From: Solirubrobacter sp035555675 | GTDB lineage: Bacteria; Actinomycetota; Thermoleophilia; Solirubrobacterales; Solirubrobacteraceae | Direction of reading: 5' to 3' | Assembly: GCA_035555675.1 (NCBI GenBank) | Contig: DATMGH010000119.1 | Coordinates: 1 to 41,476, forward strand | DNA: 41,476 bases | Notes under the pieces: generated by a model | Database searches by the model: none | What the model was told of the DNA's origin: nothing | The model's input: the letters and a program-made list of their open reading frames with translations, nothing else | Part shown: positions 28,721 through 35,185 of the stretch, one piece after another | How the letters are laid out: each line of letters opens with the position of its first letter | How positions within the stretch are numbered: position 1 is the first letter of the stretch | Program-made: the position numbers and the translations under genes

Positions 28721-28882
28721 GGGGACGCGGGGCGCCGGGGACGCAGGGCGCCGAGGACGCGGGGCGCCGAGGACGCGGGGCGCCGAGGACGCAGGGCGCT
28801 GAGGACGCGGGGCGCCGACGACACGGGGCGCCGAGCGCCGGGGGGACGCGGGGCGCCGAGCGCCGGGGGGACGCGGGGCGCC
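28721..28882. repeat. minisatellite of 16-bp units with a GGCGCC core
   Basis: Seven 16-bp units of the type GAGGACGCGGGGCGCC (28721-28832) are followed by two identical 25-bp units (28833-28857 and 28858-28882) that add GCGCCGGGG. Each unit holds GGCGCC, except one variant (GGCGCT). It lies at the end of a 552-bp gap between the ASCH-domain gene and gppA, after the two 71-bp repeats. The remaining bases to 28951 are GC-rich with no clear feature. Confidence 0.85.
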
Positions 28883-28951
28883 GAGAAGTGCGCGCGGCGA
28901 AGGCGGCGCGAAGAACGCGGCCCCGAGTGTGCGGCGGCGCCGGCGCGCGGG

Positions 28952-30454
28952 TCAGGCCACGCTGAGCTCGCGACCGAAGGCGCGGCGGAACACGTCGCCC
29001 TGGCGCTCGGTCGCCCAGCGCGCGATGGTGACGTCCACGTCCGCGCGCAGCGTCAGGTCGACGCGCCCGTCCTCCACGCGCACGTCGACGCCGTGCACCG
29101 CCTGATCGCGCGAGCGCTCGAGCTGCTCCGCCACCCGCACCGCGGCGGCGATCCGGTTCAGCAGTGCGTCGTCCCCGTCACGCGCCAGCGCGGAGAACTC
29201 GCCGAGCCCCGGATTGCCCTTGCGGTGGTAGCGCACCGCCTGGCCGATCAACCCGACCTCACGCGGCGAGTAGCCCGGGAGGCCGGCGGACAGGATCAGA
29301 TAGCGGGAGTGCTTGTGGTGGTCGTCGTAGTCGATCGCCATGCCGATGTCGTGCAGCATCGCGGTCGCCCACAGCAGCTCGCGCTCCTTCGGGTCCCCGC
29401 GGTGGACGCCGGCCCGAGCCAGCGCGTCCCAGAGCGAGAGCGCGAGCGCCGCGACGTGCTCGGCGTGCGTGAAGTCGGTGTGGTACTCGGCGGCGAGGTT
29501 GCGCACGGTGGCCACGCGCACGTCGTCGACCAGCGGGGGATCGCCGAGCTGGGTCTCGAAGAACACGCCCTCGCGCAGGCCGGCGTCGGTCGCCTCGAAC
29601 ATGCCGAAGCCGCCCGCCTCCATCACGGTGTCGATCACCAGCGCGCCGGCCAGGATCAGGTCCCCGCGGGCGGCCTTGATCCCCGGGACGCCGCCGCGCT
29701 CGGCGGGCGTCATGTCCGCGAAGCGATCGATCAGCGCGGCCAGCGCGTCGCGCGTCACCCGGAAGCCCTGGATGCCGTAGGACGGGAGCCCCGCGGCGAG
29801 CTGCGCGGCCGCGGCCAGGTTGCGCACGGTGCCGCCGACGCCGGTCAGCCGTCCGCCGTCGTCCAGCCAGGCGGCGCCTTCGATCGCCGCCGCGACGTGG
29901 TCGCGCAGCGCCTTGACCTGCTTGCGTTTCGCGCGGCCCCCTTCGGGCATGAAGCGCTCGGTCATGCGCACGGCGCCCAGCGGCCACGACCGCCCCTCGA
30001 TCGCTTCCCGCGCCTCGACGCGCGTGAGCTGCATCGAGCCGCCGCCCAGGTCGAGCACGACGCCCTGCGAGAGCGTCGTCGAGTTGATCGCGGCGAGGTA
30101 CCCGTAGCGCGCCTCGTCGGCCCCGGACAGCACCTCGACCTCCAGCCCCGAGCGCTTGCGCGCCGCCTTCAGGAACGCGGCCTGATTGGACGCGTCCCGG
30201 ATCGCGGACGTCGCCACTGCGCGCACGTCGGAGATCCCGGTCGCGGCGCAGAAGTGCGCGTACAGCTCGAGCGTCTCGAGCGCGCGCTCCATCGGCGCCG
30301 GCTGCAGCTCGCCGGTCGCGTCCAGCCCCTCGCCGACGCGGACGGACTCGTGGATCTCGTCCGTCCGCTTCCACCACGCGTCGGTGGAGGTGAAGACGAC
30401 CAGCCGGAAGGAGTTCGACCCGCAGTCGATGACCGCAAGCCGCGATTCGTTCAT
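28952..30454 (-). CDS. Ppx/GppA-family phosphatase with a C-terminal HD domain
   Basis: The 500-residue protein begins with the actin-like ATPase fold: AVIDCGSNSFRLVVF, ATSAIRDASN, VVLDLGGGSMQLTRVE and TGVGGTVRNLAA are the phosphate and nucleotide loops of exopolyphosphatase/guanosine pentaphosphate phosphatase. From about residue 310 an HD-like domain follows (HAEHVAALALSLWDAL, LLWATAMLHDIGMAIDYDDH, HKHSRYLILSAGL). Full-length Ppx/GppA enzymes have this arrangement. The activity is either polyphosphate or pppGpp hydrolysis; the sequence does not separate them. Its ATG overlaps the stop of the upstream glyoxalase-like gene in ATGA, so the two are coupled. Confidence 0.9.
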   Translation of the reverse strand: MNESRLAVIDCGSNSFRLVVFTSTDAWWKRTDEIHESVRVGEGLDATGELQPAPMERALETLELYAHFCAATGISDVRAVATSAIRDASNQAAFLKAARKRSGLEVEVLSGADEARYGYLAAINSTTLSQGVVLDLGGGSMQLTRVEAREAIEGRSWPLGAVRMTERFMPEGGRAKRKQVKALRDHVAAAIEGAAWLDDGGRLTGVGGTVRNLAAAAQLAAGLPSYGIQGFRVTRDALAALIDRFADMTPAERGGVPGIKAARGDLILAGALVIDTVMEAGGFGMFEATDAGLREGVFFETQLGDPPLVDDVRVATVRNLAAEYHTDFTHAEHVAALALSLWDALARAGVHRGDPKERELLWATAMLHDIGMAIDYDDHHKHSRYLILSAGLPGYSPREVGLIGQAVRYHRKGNPGLGEFSALARDGDDALLNRIAAAVRVAEQLERSRDQAVHGVDVRVEDGRVDLTLRADVDVTIARWATERQGDVFRRAFGRELSVA

Positions 30455-30819
30455 TTCTCGATCAATTCGACGCGGTAGCCGTCGGGGTCGCGCACGAACG
30501 CGATCAGCGAGCCGCCCTCGCGCACCCGGTACGGCGGCTTCTCCGGCGTGATGCCCTGCGCCGACAGTCGCTCGAGCGTCCCCGCGATGTCCTGCACGGT
30601 GACCGCGATGTGGTTGTAGCCGGTGCCGAGCTCGTAGGCGTCGACGCCGAAGTTGTAGGTCAGCTCGAGCCGGTCGCCGTCCCCGGGCAGCCCCATGAAC
30701 ACGTTGATCGCCTCGTCGCGGATCGGCATCCGCCGCCGCTCCTCGAACCCGAGCGCCTCGTAGAAGGCGACGGAGCGATCGATGTCGCCGATCCGGTAAC
30801 AGGTGTGGATGAGCTCCAT
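30451..30819 (-). CDS. VOC-family, glyoxalase I-like protein
   Basis: The 122-residue metalloprotein has the paired beta-alpha-beta-beta-beta layout of lactoylglutathione lyase. Metal ligands can be placed at His in ELIHTCYRIGD, Glu in RLELTYNFG, His in GYNHIAVTV and Glu at YRVELIEK. The family isomerises the hemithioacetal of methylglyoxal. Actinobacteria generally use mycothiol rather than glutathione, so the thiol is uncertain. It is read with Ppx/GppA (4-base overlap). It is divergent from a glyoxalase II-like hydrolase with which it shares a promoter core. A start at 30819 fits TACTCT 10 bases upstream. Confidence 0.85.
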   Translation of the reverse strand: MELIHTCYRIGDIDRSVAFYEALGFEERRRMPIRDEAINVFMGLPGDGDRLELTYNFGVDAYELGTGYNHIAVTVQDIAGTLERLSAQGITPEKPPYRVREGGSLIAFVRDPDGYRVELIEK

Positions 30820-30829
30820 AACGCGGCCG

Positions 30830-30839
30830 AGAGTACCGT
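30830..30839. promoter_or_regulatory. bidirectional leaderless promoter core, glyoxalase I-like / glyoxalase II-like pair
   Basis: AGAGTACCGT lies in the 27-bp gap. TACCGT on the plus strand is followed by 7 bases and the ATG at 30847; TACTCT on the minus strand is followed by 10 bases and the ATG at 30819. They share the TA at 30834-30835. Confidence 0.66.
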
Positions 30840-30846
30840 CAAGCGC

Positions 30847-31578
30847 ATGATCGTCGAGCGCTCCATGAACGACCCGTGGCTGACCAACACCTACCTGGTC
30901 GCGGCCGGCCCGAACACCGACGCCTTCCTGGTCGACGCCGGCGGCCCGATGGAGCCGCTGTTCGCGAAAGCGGACGAGCTCGGGCTCAACGTCACCCACA
31001 TCCTGCTCACGCACCACCACCAGGACCACATCGTCGAGCTCGGCACGGCGCTCGAGCGCTGGCCGGACGCGCAGGTGCTCGCGCACCCGGAGGAGCGCGT
31101 GCCCGGGACGACCGGGGACCTGCACCCGGGCGACGAGCTGACGATCGGCGGCCTGACCGTCAAGGCGCTGCACACCCCCGGCCACACCTCGGGGATGCTG
31201 AACCTGCTCGTGGACGGCCAGCTGTTCACCGGCGACACGCTGTTCAAGGGCTCGGTCGGCGGGGTCCGCGCGCCCGGGTCGACGTCCTTCGAGGACATCA
31301 GGCGCTCGATCCTGGACGTGATCCTCACGCTGCCTCCCGAGACCGTCATCCGGCCCGGCCACACCGACCCCAGCACGGTCGCCGACGAGCTCGAGCACAA
31401 CCCGTTCGTGCGCGTCTGGCGCGGGGTCGACGAGGAGGGCGCGGAGCCGTGCACGGCGCTCGGCGAGCCCGCCACGCTCGTGCTCTGGGGCCCGGACTAC
31501 GACGGCGGCCACAAGGCCTGGGTGCGCTGGCCCGACGGCTCCGACGACATCGTGGGGGGCTCGCGGGTCGACCGCTAA
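30847..31578 (+). CDS. metallo-beta-lactamase-fold hydrolase, glyoxalase II-like
   Basis: The 243-residue protein carries THHHQDHIVE (the T-H-x-H-x-D-H zinc motif), ALHTPGHTSGMLNLLV (His), LFTGDTLFKGSVGGV (bridging Asp) and VIRPGHTDPST (final His). This is the core of hydroxyacylglutathione hydrolases. Next to the divergent glyoxalase I-like gene, hydrolysis of a lactoyl-thiol thioester is a reasonable guess. The last 50 residues (CTALGEPATLVLWGPDYDGG onward) form an extra small domain. The ATG follows TACCGT by 7 bases, and its TAA stop begins the next TAACGT hexamer. Confidence 0.88.
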   Translation: MIVERSMNDPWLTNTYLVAAGPNTDAFLVDAGGPMEPLFAKADELGLNVTHILLTHHHQDHIVELGTALERWPDAQVLAHPEERVPGTTGDLHPGDELTIGGLTVKALHTPGHTSGMLNLLVDGQLFTGDTLFKGSVGGVRAPGSTSFEDIRRSILDVILTLPPETVIRPGHTDPSTVADELEHNPFVRVWRGVDEEGAEPCTALGEPATLVLWGPDYDGGHKAWVRWPDGSDDIVGGSRVDR

Positions 31579-31581
31579 CGT
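31576..31581 (+). promoter_or_regulatory. -10-like TAACGT built on a stop codon
   Basis: TAA is the stop of the glyoxalase II-like gene. TAACGT is followed by 7 bases and the GTG at 31589. Confidence 0.5.
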
Positions 31582-31588
31582 CGGTGGG

Positions 31589-32269
31589 GTGAGCTCTGAG
31601 AAGGCCTCAAAGAGCGGAATCTCGCTCCAGACCCTCCTGATCTCGAGTCTCTCCGCGGTGGCCGCGGCGATCGTGGTGCCGCTCTTCTGGGAGAGGGGCT
31701 CGCTGATCGCCACCGCCGTCACCCCGATCGTCGTCGCGGTCGTGTCGGAGCTGCTCAACCGCCCGGCCAAGGCGATCGGCACGGTCACGCCGAAAGTCGT
31801 CGCGCGCCGGCCGGCGCGCCAGCCGACCGCGGTCGGCCCGCCCGAGCCGGCGCCGCCCCCGACCCGCGACGACCCGTTCGGCCTCTACGAGCCGGCGCGA
31901 GCGCAGCGGCGCTTCCCGCTGAAGCTGGCGGTGATCACCGGCCTCGTCGCGGCCGTGCTCGGTGCCGGCGCGGTGACGATCGCCGAGCTGACCGTGTTCG
32001 GCCACCAGATCGGCGACTCCGGCCGCTCGACGGGCCTGCTCGGCGGCCAGTCGCGCGAGCACAAGGCGACGCCCACGCCCACGGCGACCCCGAGCGCGAG
32101 CTCGACGCCGACGGCCACGGCGACCCCGACCGCGACCCCGAGCGCGACGGCCACGCCGACGCCGACGGCGACCCCGTCCGCCCCGCCCACCGAGGCCCCG
32201 GCGCCGCTGCAGGAGACGCCGACCGCCCCGCCCGAAGAGACGCCCGCCGCGCCCACCCCGACGCCCTAG
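31589..32269 (+). CDS. membrane protein with a Thr/Pro-rich C-terminal tail
   Basis: The 226-residue product has two membrane segments near the N-terminus (about 14-33, LQTLLISSLSAVAAAIVVPL, and about 39-56, LIATAVTPIVVAVVSELL), a Pro/Arg/Ala-rich loop and a third segment at about 110-130 (LKLAVITGLVAAVLGAGAV). After GHQIGDSGRS the tail is a low-complexity run of T-P-T-A-T-P and T-A-T-P-S-A repeats ending in Pro, Glu and Ala. Such tails span the cell wall in secreted or anchored proteins. No family is recognised. The next gene, an ABC1 kinase, starts 2 bases after its stop, which suggests one operon. Confidence 0.7.
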   Translation: MSSEKASKSGISLQTLLISSLSAVAAAIVVPLFWERGSLIATAVTPIVVAVVSELLNRPAKAIGTVTPKVVARRPARQPTAVGPPEPAPPPTRDDPFGLYEPARAQRRFPLKLAVITGLVAAVLGAGAVTIAELTVFGHQIGDSGRSTGLLGGQSREHKATPTPTATPSASSTPTATATPTATPSATATPTPTATPSAPPTEAPAPLQETPTAPPEETPAAPTPTP

Positions 32270-32271
32270 CC

Positions 32272-33648
32272 GTGGCCAAGGACCGCATCCCGACGTCTCG
32301 GATCTCGCGCACGGCGCGGGTCTCGAGCCTCGCCGCCGGCCAGGCGGCGCGCCACCTCGGGACGCGCGCGACGAACCTGGCGCGGTCGGCGGAGGGCCGC
32401 GACGCGGCGCTCGAGCGCCGCCACCTGGAAGCGGCCGAGCAGATCGTCACCGCGCTCGGGACGATGAAGGGCGCGGCGATGAAGCTCGGGCAGATGATGA
32501 GCTTCCTCGACGTCGGGCTGGTCCCGGAGGACTACCGCGAGGAGTTCCAGCGCAAGCTCGGGGCGCTGCGCGACGCGGCGCCCAACGTGCGCTTCGCGGA
32601 CATGCGCAAGGTGATCGAGTCAGAGCTCGAGGCGCCGCTGGGCGAGCTGTTCGCCGCGTTCGACGAGACGCCGGTCGCGGCCGCCTCGATCGGGCAGGTC
32701 TACCGCGCGCGGCTGCACGACGGCCGCTGCGTCGCGGTCAAGGTCCAGTACCCGGGCGTCGCCGCCGCGGTGCGGGCGGACATGCAGAACCTCGGGATCA
32801 TCCTGCGGCTGATGAAGCGGATCGCGCCCGGCCTGGACGTCAAGAACACGGCCGAGGAGATCCGCTCGCGCATCTACGACGAGCTCGACTACGAGCTCGA
32901 GGCCGCCAACCAGCGCTCGCTGGCCCGGATCTTCCGCAGCCACCCGTTCATCGTGATCCCGGACGTGCTCACCGACCTCTCGCGCGAGAAGGTGCTGGTG
33001 ACCGAGCTCGTGTCCGGCGCCGGGTTCGACGCCGTCAAGGAGGCCGACCAGGCGACCCGCAACCGGATCGGCGAGATCGTCTTCCGCTTCTACTTCGGGT
33101 GCATGTACCGGCACCGCCAGTTCTCGGGCGACCCGCACCCCGGGAACTTCCTGGCGCTCGACGACGGCCGCGTCGCGTTCCTGGACTTCGGCCTGTTCAA
33201 GGTGATGCCCCGGCGGCTGATCGAGCTCGAGCTGGAGACCCAGCGCGCCGGCCACGAGGGCGACGCCCGGCGGCTGTGGGAGATCTGGGCCGAGGGCGGT
33301 CTGCTCTCTGACCCGGAGCGCTTCCGGCCGGACAAGCTGCTCTCGCAGTTCCTCGACGCCACCTGGTGGTATCTGACCGACGAGGAGCTGGAATTGACGC
33401 CGGACGTCGCGACGCAGGTGATGATCGACATGTCCGACCCGCGCTCGGAGCACTTCGGGCAGATGCGCCACGAGACCTTGCCGGCGGACCACATCTTCGG
33501 GCGCCGCGTGGAGCTGCTGACGCTGGCCGTGCTCGGCCAGCTGCGCGCGACCGCGAACTGGCACCGGATCGCGCGCGAGTGGATCTACGGCGAGCCGCCC
33601 GTCACCGCGCTGGGGCGGGAAGAGGCGGCGTTCTACGGCGCGCGCTGA
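32272..33648 (+). CDS. ABC1/UbiB-family atypical kinase
   Basis: The 458-residue protein has the ABC1 markers in order: the KxGQ motif in MKLGQMMSFLDVGLVP, the Ala-rich loop in VAAASIGQVYRARLHDG, CVAVKVQYPGV (ATP Lys), SGDPHPGNFLAL (catalytic Asp and Asn) and VAFLDFGLFKV (DFG). UbiB/COQ8 kinases support quinone biosynthesis and lipid homeostasis rather than phosphorylating proteins. In actinobacteria, which use menaquinone, the role is less clear. It probably shares a transcript with the preceding membrane protein, since its GTG follows that stop by two bases. The next 200 bases have a long hairpin. Confidence 0.9.
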   Translation: MAKDRIPTSRISRTARVSSLAAGQAARHLGTRATNLARSAEGRDAALERRHLEAAEQIVTALGTMKGAAMKLGQMMSFLDVGLVPEDYREEFQRKLGALRDAAPNVRFADMRKVIESELEAPLGELFAAFDETPVAAASIGQVYRARLHDGRCVAVKVQYPGVAAAVRADMQNLGIILRLMKRIAPGLDVKNTAEEIRSRIYDELDYELEAANQRSLARIFRSHPFIVIPDVLTDLSREKVLVTELVSGAGFDAVKEADQATRNRIGEIVFRFYFGCMYRHRQFSGDPHPGNFLALDDGRVAFLDFGLFKVMPRRLIELELETQRAGHEGDARRLWEIWAEGGLLSDPERFRPDKLLSQFLDATWWYLTDEELELTPDVATQVMIDMSDPRSEHFGQMRHETLPADHIFGRRVELLTLAVLGQLRATANWHRIAREWIYGEPPVTALGREEAAFYGAR

Positions 33649-33748
33649 GGGCCGCCGCGGTCGTGCGGGCGAACTGCGCCGGTGAGGGAGGCGGGCGCCA
33701 CCCGGTGCGGTCATCCGCCGGCGACGAGGCGGGCGCGAAGCGGTCATG

Positions 33749-33806
33749 CCGGGGGGGTGCTGCGATCTCCTGTCGGCTCAGGCAAGGAGATCGGAACACC
33801 CCCCGG
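33749..33806. repeat. 58-bp two-part hairpin between convergent genes
   Basis: Outer arms CCGGGGGGGTG (33749-33759) and CACCCCCCGG (33797-33806) pair with one bulged G. Inner arms GATCTCCT (33764-33771) and AGGAGATC (33785-33792) pair perfectly. Between them is a 4+4 internal loop (CTGC/GGAA), and a 13-base apical loop caps the stem. It lies between the ABC1 kinase and the convergent hypothetical gene. A bidirectional terminator is the simplest reading, but it could be a small RNA. The rest of 33649-33850 shows nothing. Confidence 0.65.
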
Positions 33807-33850
33807 ACTCGCCGCCGCGCCGCCCGCGGACGATCACCCCGGACGGCGCC

Positions 33851-34192
33851 TCAGTTCCAGGACGGCGTGTGCGCCGGAGCGGTGCTGGGGCCGACCGGCT
33901 GCAGCTCGCGCTCGGCGACCGCGTCGACGACCTCCTCGACCTCTTCCTCGAGCTCGGGCCCGCCGTCGGGCTCGGCGTCGCAGGTCACGCGCATCATCCC
34001 GGTGGCGACCTTCTCGTCGCCGACGACCGTCAACCCGCAGATGACGTCGCCCTCGTCCCAGCCGAGGCGCTCGAGGTCGAAGAACGCGAGGTGGACCTCG
34101 GTGGCGTTGCCGCCCCACGGGCAGGACCGGTTGTGGGCCTCCTTGGCCTTGCAGACCGCTTCCATGTTCTTGCCGGAGGCTTCGACGCTCAT
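33851..34192 (-). CDS. hypothetical small protein
   Basis: The 113-residue protein starts MSVEASGKNMEAVCKAKEAH and has two Cys in NRSCPWGG and DVICGLT. A strand-rich middle (ATEVHLAFFDLERLGWDEGD, VATGMMRVTCDAEPD) is followed by an acidic helix (PELEEEVEEVVDAVAEREL) and a Pro-rich tail. No signal peptide or membrane segment is visible. I recognise no family. Its ATG is exactly 7 bases from the TACCCT of a perfect palindrome shared with the Nudix gene. Confidence 0.65.
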   Translation of the reverse strand: MSVEASGKNMEAVCKAKEAHNRSCPWGGNATEVHLAFFDLERLGWDEGDVICGLTVVGDEKVATGMMRVTCDAEPDGGPELEEEVEEVVDAVAERELQPVGPSTAPAHTPSWN

Positions 34193-34199
34193 GTCGCCA

Positions 34200-34209
34200 A
34201 GGGTACCCT
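34200..34209. promoter_or_regulatory. bidirectional promoter core, a perfect palindrome AGGGTACCCT
   Basis: AGGGTACCCT presents TACCCT to both strands. On the minus strand it is 7 bases from the ATG at 34192; on the plus strand it is 11 bases from the TTG at 34221. It is the most symmetric of the four shared-TA elements. Confidence 0.66.
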
Positions 34210-34220
34210 CAGAAGCGACC

Positions 34221-34877
34221 TTGCCTTACCCGCCCGGCATCCTCGCGCGCGGTCCCTGGCCGCTGAACCAGGTGACGACGCGCTGGAGCGAGATGCACTA
34301 CCAGCCGTCGCCCGAGAAGGCCGCGGCGGCCGATCGGGCGATCGCCGAGCTGAAGGCCCGCTCGTCGCCCTCGCACGATGGTCTGGCTGGAAGATTGCAG
34401 AGCTTCACGGTCCTTAATGGGGGTCTGCAATTGGACCTCCAGGAGATGCGCTGGGCGCTGCGGCTGCTGCGCGAGGACGCGTCCGGAGCGCTCTCCGTGC
34501 TGTGCGTGGTGCGCGACGCGGAGGGCCGCTGGCTCGCCGGACGGCGCGCGCAATGGGTCGCGACGTGGGCCGGCGTGTGGGCGCTGGGCGCCGGCGGCTC
34601 GGTCGATCCCGGCGAGGATCCGGCTCTGGCGCTGGGCCGGGAGCTGCTCGAGGAGTGGTCGGTGGTGCCGGAGCGCATCGCCGTCGAAGCGCTCGTCGCC
34701 ACCCCCGGCGATATGGCGATGTTGATCGGTCAGGCCTGGCTGCCCGCCGGTGCCGAAGTGGTCCGCGATCCGGAGCACGACGCGCACGCCTGGTGGCCTC
34801 CCGACCCGGAGGACTGGCCGGCGGAGGCACATCCGCAACTTCGGCGCACGGCGTCGTTGCTAATCAAAGACGGATGA
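34221..34877 (+). CDS. Nudix-family hydrolase
   Basis: The 218-residue protein ends with a Nudix domain. VLCVVRDAEGRWLAGRRAQW leads into GGSVDPGEDPALALGRELLE, then EWSVV, which fits the GX5EX7REUXEEXGU box except that the usual Gly before the last U is Ser. It probably hydrolyses a nucleoside diphosphate linked to X. The first 100 residues (MPYPPGILARGPWPLN, HYQPSPEKAAAADRAIAELK, LNGGLQLDLQEMRWALRLLR) are not part of the box and may be a separate lid. A TTG start at 34221 is the best fit. The middle (about 34376-34436) is less GC-rich than its surroundings. The next gene overlaps its stop. Confidence 0.78.
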   Translation: MPYPPGILARGPWPLNQVTTRWSEMHYQPSPEKAAAADRAIAELKARSSPSHDGLAGRLQSFTVLNGGLQLDLQEMRWALRLLREDASGALSVLCVVRDAEGRWLAGRRAQWVATWAGVWALGAGGSVDPGEDPALALGRELLEEWSVVPERIAVEALVATPGDMAMLIGQAWLPAGAEVVRDPEHDAHAWWPPDPEDWPAEAHPQLRRTASLLIKDG

Positions 34878-35176
34878 GCTTCCGCACGCTCAAGTACCTG
34901 TCGTTCACGCACTCCGCGATCTACACCGCGCTGCTGGTCGCCGCGGTCGCGAACTGGGAGGGCAAGTACTGGCTGGGCTGGGCGCACGGAATCGGCTGGA
35001 TCGTCATGTCCCTGCTCTGCATCGACGCCGTCCGGCGGCGCGTCATCCCGCTCTGGCTCGGGGTGATGGTGGCCGTGGTCGGGGGCGTCGGACCGTTCGC
35101 GGGAACCGCCGGATTCATCTACGCGGAACGGCGTGCCGATGCCCCTGCACGACTCCCACAAAGCGATATCGTCTAG
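34874..35176 (+). CDS. small membrane protein, DUF3817-like
   Basis: The 100-residue protein has three hydrophobic stretches: FTHSAIYTALLVAAVANW (about 11-28), WLGWAHGIGWIVMSLLCIDA (about 33-52) and WLGVMVAVVGGVGPFAGTAG (about 62-81). The order YLSFTHSA ... WAHGIGW ... VGPFAGT resembles DUF3817 proteins, which have conserved His and Gly in the second helix and a G-P-F motif in the third. I hold that name loosely. Its ATG overlaps the Nudix stop (ATGA), so translation is coupled, and kgd follows 9 bases later. Confidence 0.65.
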   Translation: MSFRTLKYLSFTHSAIYTALLVAAVANWEGKYWLGWAHGIGWIVMSLLCIDAVRRRVIPLWLGVMVAVVGGVGPFAGTAGFIYAERRADAPARLPQSDIV

Positions 35177-35185
35177 GACCCTGAT

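Noticed and set aside
28721..28882. A CRISPR-like array or a coding repeat
   Set aside because: 16-bp units without spacers, not a multiple of three, and no start or signal for a protein.
32080..32269. A DNA tandem repeat with independent function
   Set aside because: It is the Thr/Pro-rich coding tail of the membrane protein, so the low complexity is explained by the protein.
33749..33806. An SRP (4.5S) RNA, because of the stem and GGAA/GCAG bases
   Set aside because: The conserved symmetric and asymmetric loop sequence of SRP RNA is not in the right order on either strand.
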